From NCBI RefSeq assembly GCF_002850605.1, contig NZ_NXGB01000009.1, positions 1-64,000 of the forward strand: DNA of 64,000 bases, in the 5' to 3' direction. The position numbers and the translations under genes were made by a program. Every line of letters begins with the position of its first letter. The stretch's first letter is position 1. This DNA is from Pasteurella oralis (GTDB lineage Bacteria; Pseudomonadota; Gammaproteobacteria; Enterobacterales; Pasteurellaceae). Of the stretch, positions 18,749 to 28,919 are shown piece after piece. Under the pieces are notes generated by a model that saw only the letters and a program-made list of their open reading frames with translations, was not told the origin of the DNA and did not search any database.

Positions 18749-19594
18749 ATGCAAATTCCATTTAATCATCAATTTAAAGATAAAGTTATTGTGATTACTG
18801 GTGCTGGCGGTGTGTTATGTGGCTTTCTATCTAAGCAGCTAGCAAGAACAGGAGCCAAAATCGCCTTACTAGATATTAACTTAGAAATGGCAAATCATTT
18901 TGCAGAGGAAATCACGCAATCGGGAGGGATTGCGAAAAGTTATCAAACGAATGTTTTAGAACTGAATAGCATTCAAGCAACAAACGAACAAATTAAAAAA
19001 GATTTTGGTCCCTGTGATATTCTCATTAATGGTGCTGGTGGTAACAATCCTAACGCAACAACAGACAATGAATTTCATGAATTTGAACTACCTGACAATA
19101 CTAAATCCTTTTTTGACTTAGATAAAAGCGGCGTAGAGTTTGTTTTCAACCTTAACTATCTCGGCACACTTCTTCCTACTCAGGTTTTTGCGAAGGAAAT
19201 GGTAGGGAGGAAAGGTAGTTGCATTGTCAATATTTCTAGTATGAATGCTTTTACTCCACTCACTAAAATTCCTGCCTATTCAGGCGCTAAAGCAGCCATC
19301 AGTAATTTTACACAATGGCTTGCAGTGCATTTCTCTCATGTTGGTATTCGTTGTAATGCGATCGCACCAGGTTTTTTAGTGAGTAACCAAAATCGTGCGT
19401 TGTTATTTAATACTGATGGCAGCCCAACAGCAAGAGCACATAAAATTTTAACTAATACACCAATGGGGCGTTTTGGTGAAGCCGAAGAGTTAGTAGGTGG
19501 CATTTTATTCTTAATTGATGAACGCTATTCAAGTTTTGTGAACGGCGTTGTATTACCTATTGATGGTGGTTTCTCAGCGTATAGTGGTGTGTAA
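18749..19594 (+). CDS. SDR-family D-mannonate oxidoreductase (fructuronate reductase)
   Basis: 281 aa classical short-chain dehydrogenase. NAD(P)-binding TGAGGVLCG is at the N-terminus, and catalytic Ser164, Tyr177 and Lys181 (YSGAK) are all present. No member of the long-chain UxuB/UxaB family is seen in this regulon, and this gene fills that step: reduction of fructuronate to mannonate between UxaC and UxuA. The assignment rests on position and family, so another uronate-related reductase role is possible. It is followed 26 bases later by uxaC. Confidence 0.78.
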   Translation: MQIPFNHQFKDKVIVITGAGGVLCGFLSKQLARTGAKIALLDINLEMANHFAEEITQSGGIAKSYQTNVLELNSIQATNEQIKKDFGPCDILINGAGGNNPNATTDNEFHEFELPDNTKSFFDLDKSGVEFVFNLNYLGTLLPTQVFAKEMVGRKGSCIVNISSMNAFTPLTKIPAYSGAKAAISNFTQWLAVHFSHVGIRCNAIAPGFLVSNQNRALLFNTDGSPTARAHKILTNTPMGRFGEAEELVGGILFLIDERYSSFVNGVVLPIDGGFSAYSGV

Positions 19595-19619
19595 TAAGTT
19601 GTTTTAAGGAGTAGGTGAA

Positions 19620-21023
19620 ATGAAATCCTTTCTATGTGAAAACTTTTTACTTTCGACAAAAACTGCAGAAAAGCTGTATCATGACTATGCAGAAAATATG
19701 CCTATTTTTGACTATCATTGTCATCTTAATCCAAAAGACATTGCTGAAAATCGGCAATTTAAAGATTTAGCAGAAATTTGGCTAGAAGGCGATCACTATA
19801 AATGGCGTGCAATGCGCACTGCTGGCATTGAAGAACACTTAATTACAGGTCCATCCACCAATTATGAAAAATATTTAGCTTGGGCGAAAACAGTTCCTCT
19901 TTGTATTGGCAACCCTATTTATCACTGGACACACTTAGAATTACGTCGTCCGTTTGGTCTCCACAATAAGTTATTTAATCCCGAAAGTGCGGTAAAAATT
20001 TGGCATGAATGCAATGAGATGTTGCAGCAGCCAGCATTTTCTGCACGAGGCATTATGCAACAGATGAATGTCAAACTTTCAGGGACTACTGATGATCCTA
20101 CTGATTCTTTAATCTATCATAAAGCAATTGCAGAAGATAAAACATTTGATATTGATGTCGTACCAAGTTGGCGACCAGACAAAATTTTTAAAATTGAACT
20201 CCCAACATTTAATCCCTATATACAACAGCTTGCTGAAGTCGCTGATATTGAAATTACTAATTTTGCAACATTACAACAAGCGATTTTAAAACGACTTGAT
20301 CATTTTGATCGACATGGCTGTAAATCTGCCGATCATGGTATTGAAATTGTCCGTTTTGCTGACATACCAACAGAACAAGAACTAGATAAAATCCTACAAC
20401 AACGCCGTCAAAATCAACCACTGACCGAACAACAAATTGCGCAATTTAGTACTGCAATATTGGTTTGGTTAGGACAAGAATATCATAAACGTCAGTGGGT
20501 AATGCAATTGCATATTGGTGCTATTCGTAATAATAACAGCAGAATGTTTAGATTATTAGGTGCTGATAGTGGCTTCGACTCTATTGGCGATCGTATATTT
20601 GCACAACCACTTGCAAAACTCTTAGACGCTATGGATAACACAAACCAGTTACCTAAAACAATCCTCTATTGCTTAAATCCTCGTGATAATGAAATGATCG
20701 GCAGTATGATAGGTAACTTCCAAGGCGATGGTATTGCCAGTAAAATTCAATTCGGCTCAGGCTGGTGGTTTAATGATCAAAAAGATGGCATGGAGCGTCA
20801 ATTAGAACAACTCTCTCAACTGGGATTATTAAGCCAATTTGTTGGTATGCTCACGGATTCTCGCAGTTTTCTTTCTTATACTCGCCATGAATATTTTCGC
20901 CGCATCTTATGTGAAAAATTAGGTCGTTGGGTTGAAAACGGAGAAGCACCAAATGATTTAACATTATTAGGTAGTATGGTTCAAAATGTTTGCTTTAATA
21001 ATGCAAAACGCTATTTTAAATAA
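19620..21023 (+). CDS. uxaC: Glucuronate/galacturonate isomerase
   Basis: 467 aa, the usual length of UxaC in the amidohydrolase superfamily. The N-terminal metal motif [10 protein letters not shown], the central [22 protein letters not shown] and the C-terminal [20 protein letters not shown] are well conserved. It converts D-glucuronate to D-fructuronate in the cytoplasm. It is in the middle of the dctQM-SDR-uxaC-kdgK-eda operon. Confidence 0.95.
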   Translation: MKSFLCENFLLSTKTAEKLYHDYAENMPIFDYHCHLNPKDIAENRQFKDLAEIWLEGDHYKWRAMRTAGIEEHLITGPSTNYEKYLAWAKTVPLCIGNPIYHWTHLELRRPFGLHNKLFNPESAVKIWHECNEMLQQPAFSARGIMQQMNVKLSGTTDDPTDSLIYHKAIAEDKTFDIDVVPSWRPDKIFKIELPTFNPYIQQLAEVADIEITNFATLQQAILKRLDHFDRHGCKSADHGIEIVRFADIPTEQELDKILQQRRQNQPLTEQQIAQFSTAILVWLGQEYHKRQWVMQLHIGAIRNNNSRMFRLLGADSGFDSIGDRIFAQPLAKLLDAMDNTNQLPKTILYCLNPRDNEMIGSMIGNFQGDGIASKIQFGSGWWFNDQKDGMERQLEQLSQLGLLSQFVGMLTDSRSFLSYTRHEYFRRILCEKLGRWVENGEAPNDLTLLGSMVQNVCFNNAKRYFK

Positions 21024-21032
21024 GGAAAATCC

Positions 21033-21974
21033 ATGAAGAAAATAGCAATTATTGGTGAATGTATGATTGAGCTAAATGGTGAGGCATTTGGTCGTATGTA
21101 TCAAACTTATGGTGGAGATACCCTGAATACAGCAACTTATTTAACTCGCGTCACCCCATCAACAGTACTTGAAGTACAATATATCTCAGCAATGGGAACA
21201 GATAAACTGAGCCAACAAATGATTGAGCATTGGCAAACTGATGGCATCAATACCAATTGGGTACTGCGTGACCCGAAACGACATGCAGGTCTCTATTTAA
21301 TTCAACTGGATGCACAAGGTGAGCGAACGTTTTTATATTGGCGTAATCAATCCGCTGCGCGTTATTTATTGCAACATATTGAGATAGAAAAAGTATTTGA
21401 AGCACTGATAGCAGTAGATATGATTTATTTAAGTGGTATCTCTTTAGCTATTTTACCTGATCATGACAGAACAGCATTAATTACAAAGTTAATTGTACTT
21501 GCAAAGCAAGGCATAAAAATTGCTTTTGATAGTAACTACCGCCCTGCACTTTGGGAATCACTGGAAAAAACACAAGAAATTTATACCGCACTTTTACCTA
21601 TTGTTGATCTGGCGTTAGTCACGTTCGAGGATGAACAAGCTATTTGGCAAGATAAAAATGCTCTTGATACCATCCATCGTTTAAAACAAATGGGAGTCAA
21701 AAAAGTTATTGTCAAACAAGGAAAATCTGGGGCAATGTGCAGTGATCGTCATAACAATCAATGCTTTGTGCCAACACAAGAAGTCAACAATATTGTTGAT
21801 ACAACTTCTGCAGGTGATGCATTTAATGCAGGCTTCCTTAATGGCTATTTGCAAGGTAAACCATTATATGTTTGTTGTGAACAGGGTCACCAATTAGCAG
21901 GGCTTGTCATCCAGTATCAAGGTGCAATTATTGATAAATCAGTAACAGCTCATTTAATAAATACATTCAACTAA
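21033..21974 (+). CDS. kdgK: 2-dehydro-3-deoxygluconokinase
   Basis: 313 aa PfkB-family kinase. The N-terminal IGECMIELNG and the C-terminal ATP/catalytic signature VDTTSAGDAFNAGFLNGY, with its general-base Asp, are present. It phosphorylates KDG to KDPG, the step after UxuA. Ten bases separate it from uxaC and twenty from eda. Confidence 0.92.
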   Translation: MKKIAIIGECMIELNGEAFGRMYQTYGGDTLNTATYLTRVTPSTVLEVQYISAMGTDKLSQQMIEHWQTDGINTNWVLRDPKRHAGLYLIQLDAQGERTFLYWRNQSAARYLLQHIEIEKVFEALIAVDMIYLSGISLAILPDHDRTALITKLIVLAKQGIKIAFDSNYRPALWESLEKTQEIYTALLPIVDLALVTFEDEQAIWQDKNALDTIHRLKQMGVKKVIVKQGKSGAMCSDRHNNQCFVPTQEVNNIVDTTSAGDAFNAGFLNGYLQGKPLYVCCEQGHQLAGLVIQYQGAIIDKSVTAHLINTFN

Positions 21975-21993
21975 TTAATATTTAAGGATTTTT

Positions 21994-22632
21994 ATGAAAT
22001 ATAATACTGATCAAATTATTGAAAAGTTAAGAACAATTAAAGTTGTGCCAGTGATTGCAGTAGAAGAAGCGGAAACAATTTTACCCTTAGTAGAAACTTT
22101 AGTCCAAAATGGCTTACCTGTTGCAGAAATTACTTTTCGCTCTACTGCGGCTGAACAAGCAATCCGTTTAGTTCGCCAACATTATCCTGAAATATTAATT
22201 GCAGCAGGTACAGTATTAACACCAGAGCAAGTCATCCAAGCCAAAAATGCAGGAGCTGATTTTATTGTCACACCGGGCTTTAATCCTAACATTGTCAAAC
22301 TTTGTCAAGAGTTACAACTTCCTATTACACCGGGTATCAACAATCCCATGTCGATTGAAGCCGCACTTGAAATGGGCATCACTGCGGTTAAATTCTTCCC
22401 AGCTGAAGCTTCTGGCGGCGTAAAAATGATTAAAGCCTTACTAGGTCCTTATGCACAATTACAAATCATGCCAACAGGCGGAATTGGTTTACATAACATT
22501 CAAGCGTATTTAGCAATTCCAAATGTTGTTGCTTGTGGTGGTTCTTGGTTTGTGGAGAAAAAATTAATTCAAGAGAAAAATTGGGATGAAATTGGACGTT
22601 TAGTACGTGAAGTTTTAGCTAAAATTAAATAA
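21994..22632 (+). CDS. eda: KDPG/KHG aldolase
   Basis: 212 aa class I aldolase. The Schiff-base lysine lies in AVKFFPAEASGG, and the N-terminal VIAVEEAE plus EITFRS with the catalytic glutamate are visible. It splits KDPG into pyruvate and glyceraldehyde-3-phosphate, ending the glucuronate pathway. It is the last gene of the operon and is closed by a strong terminator. Confidence 0.95.
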   Translation: MKYNTDQIIEKLRTIKVVPVIAVEEAETILPLVETLVQNGLPVAEITFRSTAAEQAIRLVRQHYPEILIAAGTVLTPEQVIQAKNAGADFIVTPGFNPNIVKLCQELQLPITPGINNPMSIEAALEMGITAVKFFPAEASGGVKMIKALLGPYAQLQIMPTGGIGLHNIQAYLAIPNVVACGGSWFVEKKLIQEKNWDEIGRLVREVLAKIK

Positions 22633-22644
22633 TCGCCCCACCAA

Positions 22645-22676
22645 TAAAAAATGCGAGTTTAATACTCGCATTTTTT
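22645..22676. terminator. Bidirectional terminator between eda and proS
   Basis: AAAATGCGAGT and ACTCGCATTTT pair around TTAAT, with A and T runs outside. It resembles the gpt/uxuA terminator in its stem and serves two convergent genes. Confidence 0.9.
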
Positions 22677-22684
22677 GTCTGTTA

Positions 22685-24397
22685 TTAAGCTAATTTAGCC
22701 TTGAGCACTGCTAATAGCTGCTCTTTAGCAATCATTTCTTTCTCACCTAAACGACGATTCTTATATTCAATTTCGCCTTTCTCAAGATTTTTCTCACCAA
22801 TCACAATCATATGCGGCACGCCAATAAGTTCCATATCCGCAAACATCACACCAGGACGTTCTTTACGATCATCAAAAATAACATCCACACCTTGTGCCAT
22901 TAAAGTGCGGTATAATTCTTCAGCAAATTGCTGCACGCTTTCTGATTTATACATATTCATTGGTACAATCGCCACTTTGAATGGAGCAATATTTTCTGGC
23001 CAAATAATGCCACGCTCATCATGATGCTGCTCAATGGCTGCTGCAATCACACGCGTTACTCCGATACCATAACAGCCCATGATCATGGTTTGTGGACGAC
23101 CATCTTCGCCCTGTACCGTGGCATTCATCGCAGCGGAATATTTGGTGCCTAATTGGAAAATATGACCTACTTCGATACCACGTTTAATTTGCAAAGTACC
23201 TTTACCATCTGGGCTAGGATCACCTTCTACTACATTACGTAAATCGGCTACTTGTGGTACCGCCAAATCACGTTCCCAATTAATACCAAAATAATGTTTA
23301 CCGTCTTGGTTTGCACCCGCAGAGAAGTTATCCATATTGGCGACGGTGCGATCGATCACAATCGGCATTGGTAAATTGATTGGGCCTAATGAACCTGTAC
23401 CCGCACCTACTACTGCACGAATTTCTTCGTCGGTAGCAAACTGTAATGGGCTTGCGACGATATCCACTTTCTCCGCTTTAATTTCGTTTAACTCGTGATC
23501 ACCACGTACTAACAATGCCACTAACTTGTGACCGCTTTCTTCAGTCGCGTGCACCACTAAGGTTTTTACTGTTTTTTCAATTGGTTGATTGAATTGTGCT
23601 ACCAATTCCGCAATGGTTTTTGCATTAGGCGTATCCACTAAACGTAATTCTTCTGTTACTGGTCCGCGCTCACCTAATGCTACTGCTTCGGCAAGTTCAA
23701 TATTGGCGGCAAAATCTGACTCAGTTGAAAACACTACATCATCTTCACCACTTTGTGCTAACACTTGGAATTCATGGGATGCACTCCCACCAATTGAACC
23801 TGTATCAGCCTGTACGGCACGGAAATCTAAACCTAAACGATTGAAAATATTGGAATAGGTTTGATACATCACATCATAGGTATTTTGCAAACATTCATGT
23901 GTAGTATGAAAAGAATAAGCATCTTTCATCACAAACTCACGCGAGCGCATGACACCAAAACGTGGACGTACTTCATCACGGAATTTGGTTTGAATATGGT
24001 ATAAATTGAGTGGTAATTGCTTATAAGAACTCAATTCACGGCGCACTAAATCCGTAATGACTTCTTCATTGGTTGGTCCAATCACAAAATCACGCTCACC
24101 ACGATCTTTAAAACGCAATAACTCCGGACCATATTCTTCCCAACGACCAGACTCTTGCCATAATTCTGCTGGTTGCGTAACCGCCATTTTCACTTCTAAC
24201 GCACCGCTTTTATCCATTTCTTCACGAATAATGTTTTCTACTTTATGTAACACACGTAGCCCTGTAGGCAACCAAGTATAAAGCCCCGATGCTAACGGAC
24301 GAATCATCCCTGCACGCAACATTAATTGATGGCTAACAATACTTGCCTCCGCAGGCGTTTCTTTTAAGGTTGAGAATAAATATTGACTTGTACGCAT
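22685..24397 (-). CDS. proS: Prolyl-tRNA synthetase
   Basis: 570 aa from the ATG at 24397 ([18 protein letters not shown]), matching the E. coli-type enzyme of about 572 aa; the longer in-frame extension is rejected. Class II synthetase motifs are visible: [12 protein letters not shown], the [21 protein letters not shown] region of motif 2, and GCYGIGVTR of motif 3. The inserted editing (YbaK-like) domain lies between motifs 2 and 3. It is a housekeeping gene unrelated to its neighbours. Confidence 0.96.
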   Translation of the reverse strand: MRTSQYLFSTLKETPAEASIVSHQLMLRAGMIRPLASGLYTWLPTGLRVLHKVENIIREEMDKSGALEVKMAVTQPAELWQESGRWEEYGPELLRFKDRGERDFVIGPTNEEVITDLVRRELSSYKQLPLNLYHIQTKFRDEVRPRFGVMRSREFVMKDAYSFHTTHECLQNTYDVMYQTYSNIFNRLGLDFRAVQADTGSIGGSASHEFQVLAQSGEDDVVFSTESDFAANIELAEAVALGERGPVTEELRLVDTPNAKTIAELVAQFNQPIEKTVKTLVVHATEESGHKLVALLVRGDHELNEIKAEKVDIVASPLQFATDEEIRAVVGAGTGSLGPINLPMPIVIDRTVANMDNFSAGANQDGKHYFGINWERDLAVPQVADLRNVVEGDPSPDGKGTLQIKRGIEVGHIFQLGTKYSAAMNATVQGEDGRPQTMIMGCYGIGVTRVIAAAIEQHHDERGIIWPENIAPFKVAIVPMNMYKSESVQQFAEELYRTLMAQGVDVIFDDRKERPGVMFADMELIGVPHMIVIGEKNLEKGEIEYKNRRLGEKEMIAKEQLLAVLKAKLA

Positions 24398-24587
24398 TAA
24401 GATACCTGTATGAGTTCTAAAACTATGTATAAATAGAAAAAAATTGTGGGTTAGTTTATCACTGAGTAGGGTTTGCACAAAGAGTTATACGCAAATTTGC
24501 ATATAAAAATGTAGAATGAAATCGCCTGTGAATGCCACCTTTTCCCTTTGGATAACTCAGCTTTCAATAAGCAAAAAAGAAGCAATA

Positions 24588-24623
24588 AAAAATAGGTTAA
24601 ATGAGCGAGACCACTTAACCTAT
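24588..24623 (-). terminator. Terminator after xylB
   Basis: On the minus strand ATAGGTTAA and TTAACCTAT flank a 14-base loop, followed by TTTTTTATT. It lies 20 bases past the xylB stop. The rest of 24398-24643 (246 bases) shows no other gene and should contain the proS promoter. Confidence 0.75.
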
Positions 24624-24643
24624 CACTTGATTGCGCGAGAAAA

Positions 24644-26113
24644 TTAATAATGTTGTTGTAAAAGCGACAAATATCGTTGATAAACATGTTCATAAGCCGC
24701 AACATGTTGTGAATTAGGCTGTACCACTGATTGTTGGTCAATATGTACAAATGCCTCACATAAACTCTCTAACTCCCCCTCACCATTTGCCCACATAGCC
24801 TGAATCGCACCACCCAATGCAGCAGCTTCCTCTTCTTTTAAACAGACTACTTCAGTGTTCATAATATCCGCGATCATCTGCCGCCAAACTGCACTTTTTG
24901 CCCCACCGCCGATTAAGCGAATTTGTGAAGTTGATAAGCCTGCCTGACGGAATAAATCTAAACCATAACGTAAGGTAAAACTGGCGGCTTCCATCATCGC
25001 TCGGCATAAATTGGCTTGAGTAAAATTAGCTGCGTCTAACCCTAAAATACTGGCTTTCGCTTGCGGCAGAGGTGGAACACGTTCGCCATTGAAGAAAGGT
25101 AAAATCGTAATGCCTTCTGCGCCAATTGGACTTTGTTGAATAAACTCATTGAATTTTTTCACATCAATTTGCAACAAATCCATTAAGTTTTTATTGGCTG
25201 ATGTCATGTTCATGACACACACTAAAGGCAGCCATCCTCCCGTGCTTGAGCAGAAATTCGCGATTTCCATTGGTAAACCAGCGAGAGGCGTATCCGTATA
25301 AGCATACAGTGTGCCTGATGTGCCTAAACTCATGGTGGCAATGCCTTGTTGAATATTCCCCGTACCAATCGCCCCCATCATGTTATCGCCACCACCAGTA
25401 GATACAATCACCTGTTCAGATAGTCCTAACAACTTAGCGATTTCAGGGCGTACTATACCTATTTTTTGTTCAGACGAAACGAGAGGAGGTAAAACACGCT
25501 GTGGATCAAGTTCTGGCGCAAGTAAACGAAATGCAGCTAAGTGCCATTGACGTTTTACAACATCAAAATAGCCAGTTCCTGAAGCATCACCATATTCCAT
25601 ACAAAAGTTGCCAGTTAACCAATAATTAAGATAATCATGAGGCAACATAATTTTAGCAATACGTTGATATTGCGCTGGATAATGTTTCCTGAACCAGAGG
25701 ATTTTTGAAGCGGTGTATCCTGTCTGTACCATAATACCGAGCTCGGCAAAGGCTTTTTCTTTACCACCAAGCGCATTCACAAATTCCGTATTTTCAACTG
25801 TTGTCTCAGTATCACACCACAATTTTGCATTATACAAAGGCTGATCATTTTCATCTAACATGACTAAGCCATGTTGTTGTCCAGACACACCAATGCCTTT
25901 AATTAAGTGCGGTTCAATTTTTGCCACTTTTATCGCTTCACGAAACGCATCGACTAACGCGGCTGTCCACCATTGTGGCTGTTGCTCTCGACGCCCTTCA
26001 CTGTTCTCAATAATCTCATGTGGTGCATAACCAACTCCAATCACTTTTTTCTGCTGGCTATCCACGACAATCGCTTTTGTCCCTTGTGTACCACAATCAA
26101 TGCCGATATACAT
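24644..26113 (-). CDS. xylB: Xylulokinase
   Basis: 489 aa from the ATG at 26113 (MYIGIDCGTQGTKAIVVD), with GGGGGAAGG upstream; the upstream in-frame extension lies over the hairpin and is rejected. FGGY-family carbohydrate kinase: N-terminal phosphate motif DCGTQGTK, catalytic Asp in STGGGDNMMGAIG, and C-terminal IRLIGGGAKSAVWRQM. It makes D-xylulose 5-phosphate. It follows xylA across a USS hairpin. Confidence 0.95.
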   Translation of the reverse strand: MYIGIDCGTQGTKAIVVDSQQKKVIGVGYAPHEIIENSEGRREQQPQWWTAALVDAFREAIKVAKIEPHLIKGIGVSGQQHGLVMLDENDQPLYNAKLWCDTETTVENTEFVNALGGKEKAFAELGIMVQTGYTASKILWFRKHYPAQYQRIAKIMLPHDYLNYWLTGNFCMEYGDASGTGYFDVVKRQWHLAAFRLLAPELDPQRVLPPLVSSEQKIGIVRPEIAKLLGLSEQVIVSTGGGDNMMGAIGTGNIQQGIATMSLGTSGTLYAYTDTPLAGLPMEIANFCSSTGGWLPLVCVMNMTSANKNLMDLLQIDVKKFNEFIQQSPIGAEGITILPFFNGERVPPLPQAKASILGLDAANFTQANLCRAMMEAASFTLRYGLDLFRQAGLSTSQIRLIGGGAKSAVWRQMIADIMNTEVVCLKEEEAAALGGAIQAMWANGEGELESLCEAFVHIDQQSVVQPNSQHVAAYEHVYQRYLSLLQQHY

Positions 26114-26128
26114 ATCCTTCCCCCTAAA

Positions 26129-26168
26129 AAAGTGCGGTATAAAATTGAACAAAATTATACCGCACTTT
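26129..26168 (-). terminator. USS inverted-pair hairpin between xylA and xylB
   Basis: AAAGTGCGGTATAA (26129-26142) pairs perfectly with TTATACCGCACTTT (26155-26168), two uptake signals facing each other. It lies between two genes of one pathway on the same strand, so it may attenuate transcription into xylB rather than end it fully. Confidence 0.65.
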
Positions 26169-26173
26169 GAGAA

Positions 26174-27496
26174 CTATTTACTGAAAATATAGTGATTAAC
26201 TAGGTTTTCTAAATATTCTTGTTGACCAGAAACAGGTTTTGGATCCAAACTCTGCGTTTCTACCAGTTGTGCCAGTTCAGCTAATGAAGTTTGACCTGAT
26301 AAAATCTGTTGCCCCAGTGGCGATTTCCAACCAGCATAACGTTGATTGACGACTTTTTGTAACGCTTGTTCTTCCAGCATTTTTGCTGCCCGTCTAAGCG
26401 ATAAAGCAAGGACATCAATCGCACCAATATGACCATGGAATAAATCATAAGGATCAGTACTTTGACGACGAATTTTGGCATCAAAATTAAAGCCCCCTGT
26501 TGTAAAGCCACCGGCTTTGAGAATTTCATACATGACTAATGTGTTTTCTTCTACACTATTAGGAAACTGATCTGTGTCCCAACCTAATTGTGGATCACCA
26601 CGATTGGCATCAATAGAACCGAAAATATTCAACGCCGTAGCCATCGCGATTTCATGCTGGAAAGTATGTCCTGCTAATGTGGCGTGATTGGCTTCAATAT
26701 TGACTTTAATTTCACCTTCCAAACCAAATTGTTTTAAGAATCCATAAACAGTGGCAACATCATAATCATATTGATGCTTCGTTGGTTCTTGTGGTTTTGG
26801 TTCAATCAGTAACGTGCCTTTAAAGCCAATTTTGTGTTTATGTTCCACCACCATCTGCATAAAACGTCCAATTTGTTCACGTTCATGCTTTAAATCTGTA
26901 TTTAATAGAGTTTCATAACCTTCACGTCCTCCCCATAGGACATAATTCTCGCCGCCTAAACGCTGAGTTGCCCCCATCGCGGTAAATACTTGTGCTGCTG
27001 CCCAAGCAAAGACTTCAGGATCAGGATTAGTTGCCGCGCCAGACATATAACGAGGGTGAGTAAAACAATTTGCGGTTCCCCATAGCAATTTCACCCCAGT
27101 GTCTTCTTGTTTTTGCGCAAGGATATCAACCATTGTATTAAAGTTTGCCAAATATTCTTTAAATGAATTGCCTTCTGGCGCCACATCAACATCATGGAAA
27201 CAATAATAAGGCACACCTAACTTACTCAAAAATTCAAAAGCAATATCCGCTTTTTGCTTTGCGCCATCTAACAGGTCACCTGTTTTTTGCCAACTACGAT
27301 CTAAAGATCCAATACCAAACATATCGTTCCCTGTCCAACAGAACGTATGCCAATAACACACCGCTAAACGTAAATGTTCAGCCATCGTTTTACCTAAAAT
27401 GACTTCATCAGGATTGTAATATTTAAATGCAAAAGGATTACTGGAATTCGCGCCTTCATAGCGAATCTTATCAAGTTGACTGAAATAATTGGACAT
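26174..27496 (-). CDS. xylA: Xylose isomerase
   Basis: 440 aa from the ATG at 27496 (GGAGAA upstream), identical in length to the E. coli enzyme. His101 and Asp104 of the catalytic pair are in [10 protein letters not shown]. The metal ligands lie in [18 protein letters not shown], and [13 protein letters not shown] follows. It converts D-xylose to D-xylulose in the cytoplasm. It is transcribed leftward from the xyl control module at 27569-27642. Confidence 0.97.
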   Translation of the reverse strand: MSNYFSQLDKIRYEGANSSNPFAFKYYNPDEVILGKTMAEHLRLAVCYWHTFCWTGNDMFGIGSLDRSWQKTGDLLDGAKQKADIAFEFLSKLGVPYYCFHDVDVAPEGNSFKEYLANFNTMVDILAQKQEDTGVKLLWGTANCFTHPRYMSGAATNPDPEVFAWAAAQVFTAMGATQRLGGENYVLWGGREGYETLLNTDLKHEREQIGRFMQMVVEHKHKIGFKGTLLIEPKPQEPTKHQYDYDVATVYGFLKQFGLEGEIKVNIEANHATLAGHTFQHEIAMATALNIFGSIDANRGDPQLGWDTDQFPNSVEENTLVMYEILKAGGFTTGGFNFDAKIRRQSTDPYDLFHGHIGAIDVLALSLRRAAKMLEEQALQKVVNQRYAGWKSPLGQQILSGQTSLAELAQLVETQSLDPKPVSGQQEYLENLVNHYIFSK

Positions 27497-27568
27497 AGTC
27501 AATTCTCCTGTAAATGTCAATAAACATAAATCTCGAAATCATCATGCTAAAAACGAAGAAACAGCTCA

Positions 27569-27642
27569 ATTATGTTATTTCACATTGGGATTTAGATTAT
27601 TGGTTATTGTGGCTCACATCACAAAAAAGAAAAAACGTAATG
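27569..27642. repeat. Xyl control module, left copy (repeat of 30388-30461)
   Basis: A 74-bp segment that is ungapped and identical at 66 positions to 30388-30461, by my base-by-base comparison. It contains ATTTCACATTGGGATTTAG and then GATTATTGGTTATTGTG, a probable XylR-binding region, followed by a CRP-like site TGTGG-N6-TCACA at 27608-27623. It lies 72 bases from the xylA start (leftward) and 77 bases from the malY-type start (rightward), so it can serve both. XylR binding is inferred from location and duplication. Confidence 0.7.
27608..27623. promoter_or_regulatory. CRP-like site between xylA and malY-type gene
   Basis: TGTGG-N6-TCACA matches nine of ten CRP consensus bases. Its position upstream of xylA fits catabolite activation of xylose genes. 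Confidence 0.6.
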
Positions 27643-27719
27643 GAAATATCAGATTTAACAATTTAAACCATTAGCTTCAAGCTCTAAAGTTTGTATAAAT
27701 CCAATATTGGAGAACATGT

Positions 27720-28919
27720 ATGGCAGATAATCTCTTTGATGTTTTTACTGACAGATCGAATTGTAATAGCGCCAAATGGGCAATTACTCGTCAATATGGC
27801 AAAGATATGATTTCGATGTCTGTCGCAGATATGGATTTACCCGCGCCTCAAATGTTAATTGATTATTTAGCACAACAAAATCGGACCGGGATCTATGGTT
27901 ATACGATATTACCTGACAACTATTACGATATTGTCAGAAGATACCTACTTCGCCATTATCAGTATGAAATAGCCAACGAACACATTATTTTTTGTCCTCG
28001 CATAATTCAAGCGATCTCTATTTATATTAAAGAGTTTACTTCACCAAAAGACAGTATCTGTCTCCTCACACCATCATATGCTCCCATACTCAATGCGATT
28101 TTATTGAATAATCGAACAGTTAAACGCTGTGAATTAATTTATCAAGCAGGAAAGTACGTTATTGATTTCCATCAACTGGAAAAATGTTTTGAAACAGCAA
28201 AAACCTTTATTCTGATTTCACCACATAACCCTACTGGCGTCGTCTGGTCACGTAGCGATTTACAACATATTGCAGCGTTAGCAGAAAAATATGGCGTGTT
28301 TATTTTATCTGATGACGTTCATGCTGATTTCGATTTTTCTGGTGACAAACATATGATTATTTCCGCAATAAGCGCATATGTTGAAAAGCACTCCATCATT
28401 TGTACGTCACCCGCCAAAACATTCAATATCCCGGGACTTGAAATTGCCAATCTACTTATTCGCAATAAAAAGGTCAGGGATAAATTTCAAGGCTGTATGC
28501 AAGCCTTAGGTATGCATAACCCAAATTTCTTTTCCATTCCCGCCCTTCAGATTGCTTATCAATATTGCGACGACTGGCTTGATAAACTAAAACATTATAT
28601 TTATCACAACAAATTGATTGTAAAAGATTTTTTCACTCAAGAAATACCACAATTGGAGGTATTCAACAGCGAAGGCACTTATCTGATTTGGGTTAACTAT
28701 AGCAAGCTACAGATCAATGAAGAAAAGCTGAAACACTGGTTTCTTGATTTATCCCATATCGAAGTGTCTTGGGGAAGTGATTTTGGTCGCGAAGGACAGT
28801 CTTTTTTCAGAATGAACGTCGCCATGCCGCGCGCCTTATTAAAAGAGAGCCTACAAAAAATGAAACAAGGTCTAGCGTTATTAATGCAAGAGGAGCTTAA
28901 TTATGAAGATGAACAATGA
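27720..28919 (+). CDS. MalY/PatB-type aminotransferase-fold C-S lyase
   Basis: 399 aa fold-type I PLP enzyme. It opens MADNLFDVFTDRSNCNSAKW, as in the MalY/PatB group. PLP contacts are SPHNPTGVVW, SDDVHADFDF and the Schiff-base Lys233 in SPAKTFNIPG. Family members cleave cystathionine or cysteine S-conjugates to pyruvate, ammonia and a thiol. It overlaps the next gene by 17 bases. It is foreign to the xylose pathway and, with the antiporter, appears inserted between xylA and xylF. Whether it is controlled by XylR through the left module is open. Confidence 0.83.
   Translation: MADNLFDVFTDRSNCNSAKWAITRQYGKDMISMSVADMDLPAPQMLIDYLAQQNRTGIYGYTILPDNYYDIVRRYLLRHYQYEIANEHIIFCPRIIQAISIYIKEFTSPKDSICLLTPSYAPILNAILLNNRTVKRCELIYQAGKYVIDFHQLEKCFETAKTFILISPHNPTGVVWSRSDLQHIAALAEKYGVFILSDDVHADFDFSGDKHMIISAISAYVEKHSIICTSPAKTFNIPGLEIANLLIRNKKVRDKFQGCMQALGMHNPNFFSIPALQIAYQYCDDWLDKLKHYIYHNKLIVKDFFTQEIPQLEVFNSEGTYLIWVNYSKLQINEEKLKHWFLDLSHIEVSWGSDFGREGQSFFRMNVAMPRALLKESLQKMKQGLALLMQEELNYEDEQ

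Noticed and set aside
24451-24759. 102-aa minus-strand frame spanning the xylB end and the proS upstream region
   Set aside because: It overlaps the end of xylB in another frame and crosses the terminator at 24588-24623.
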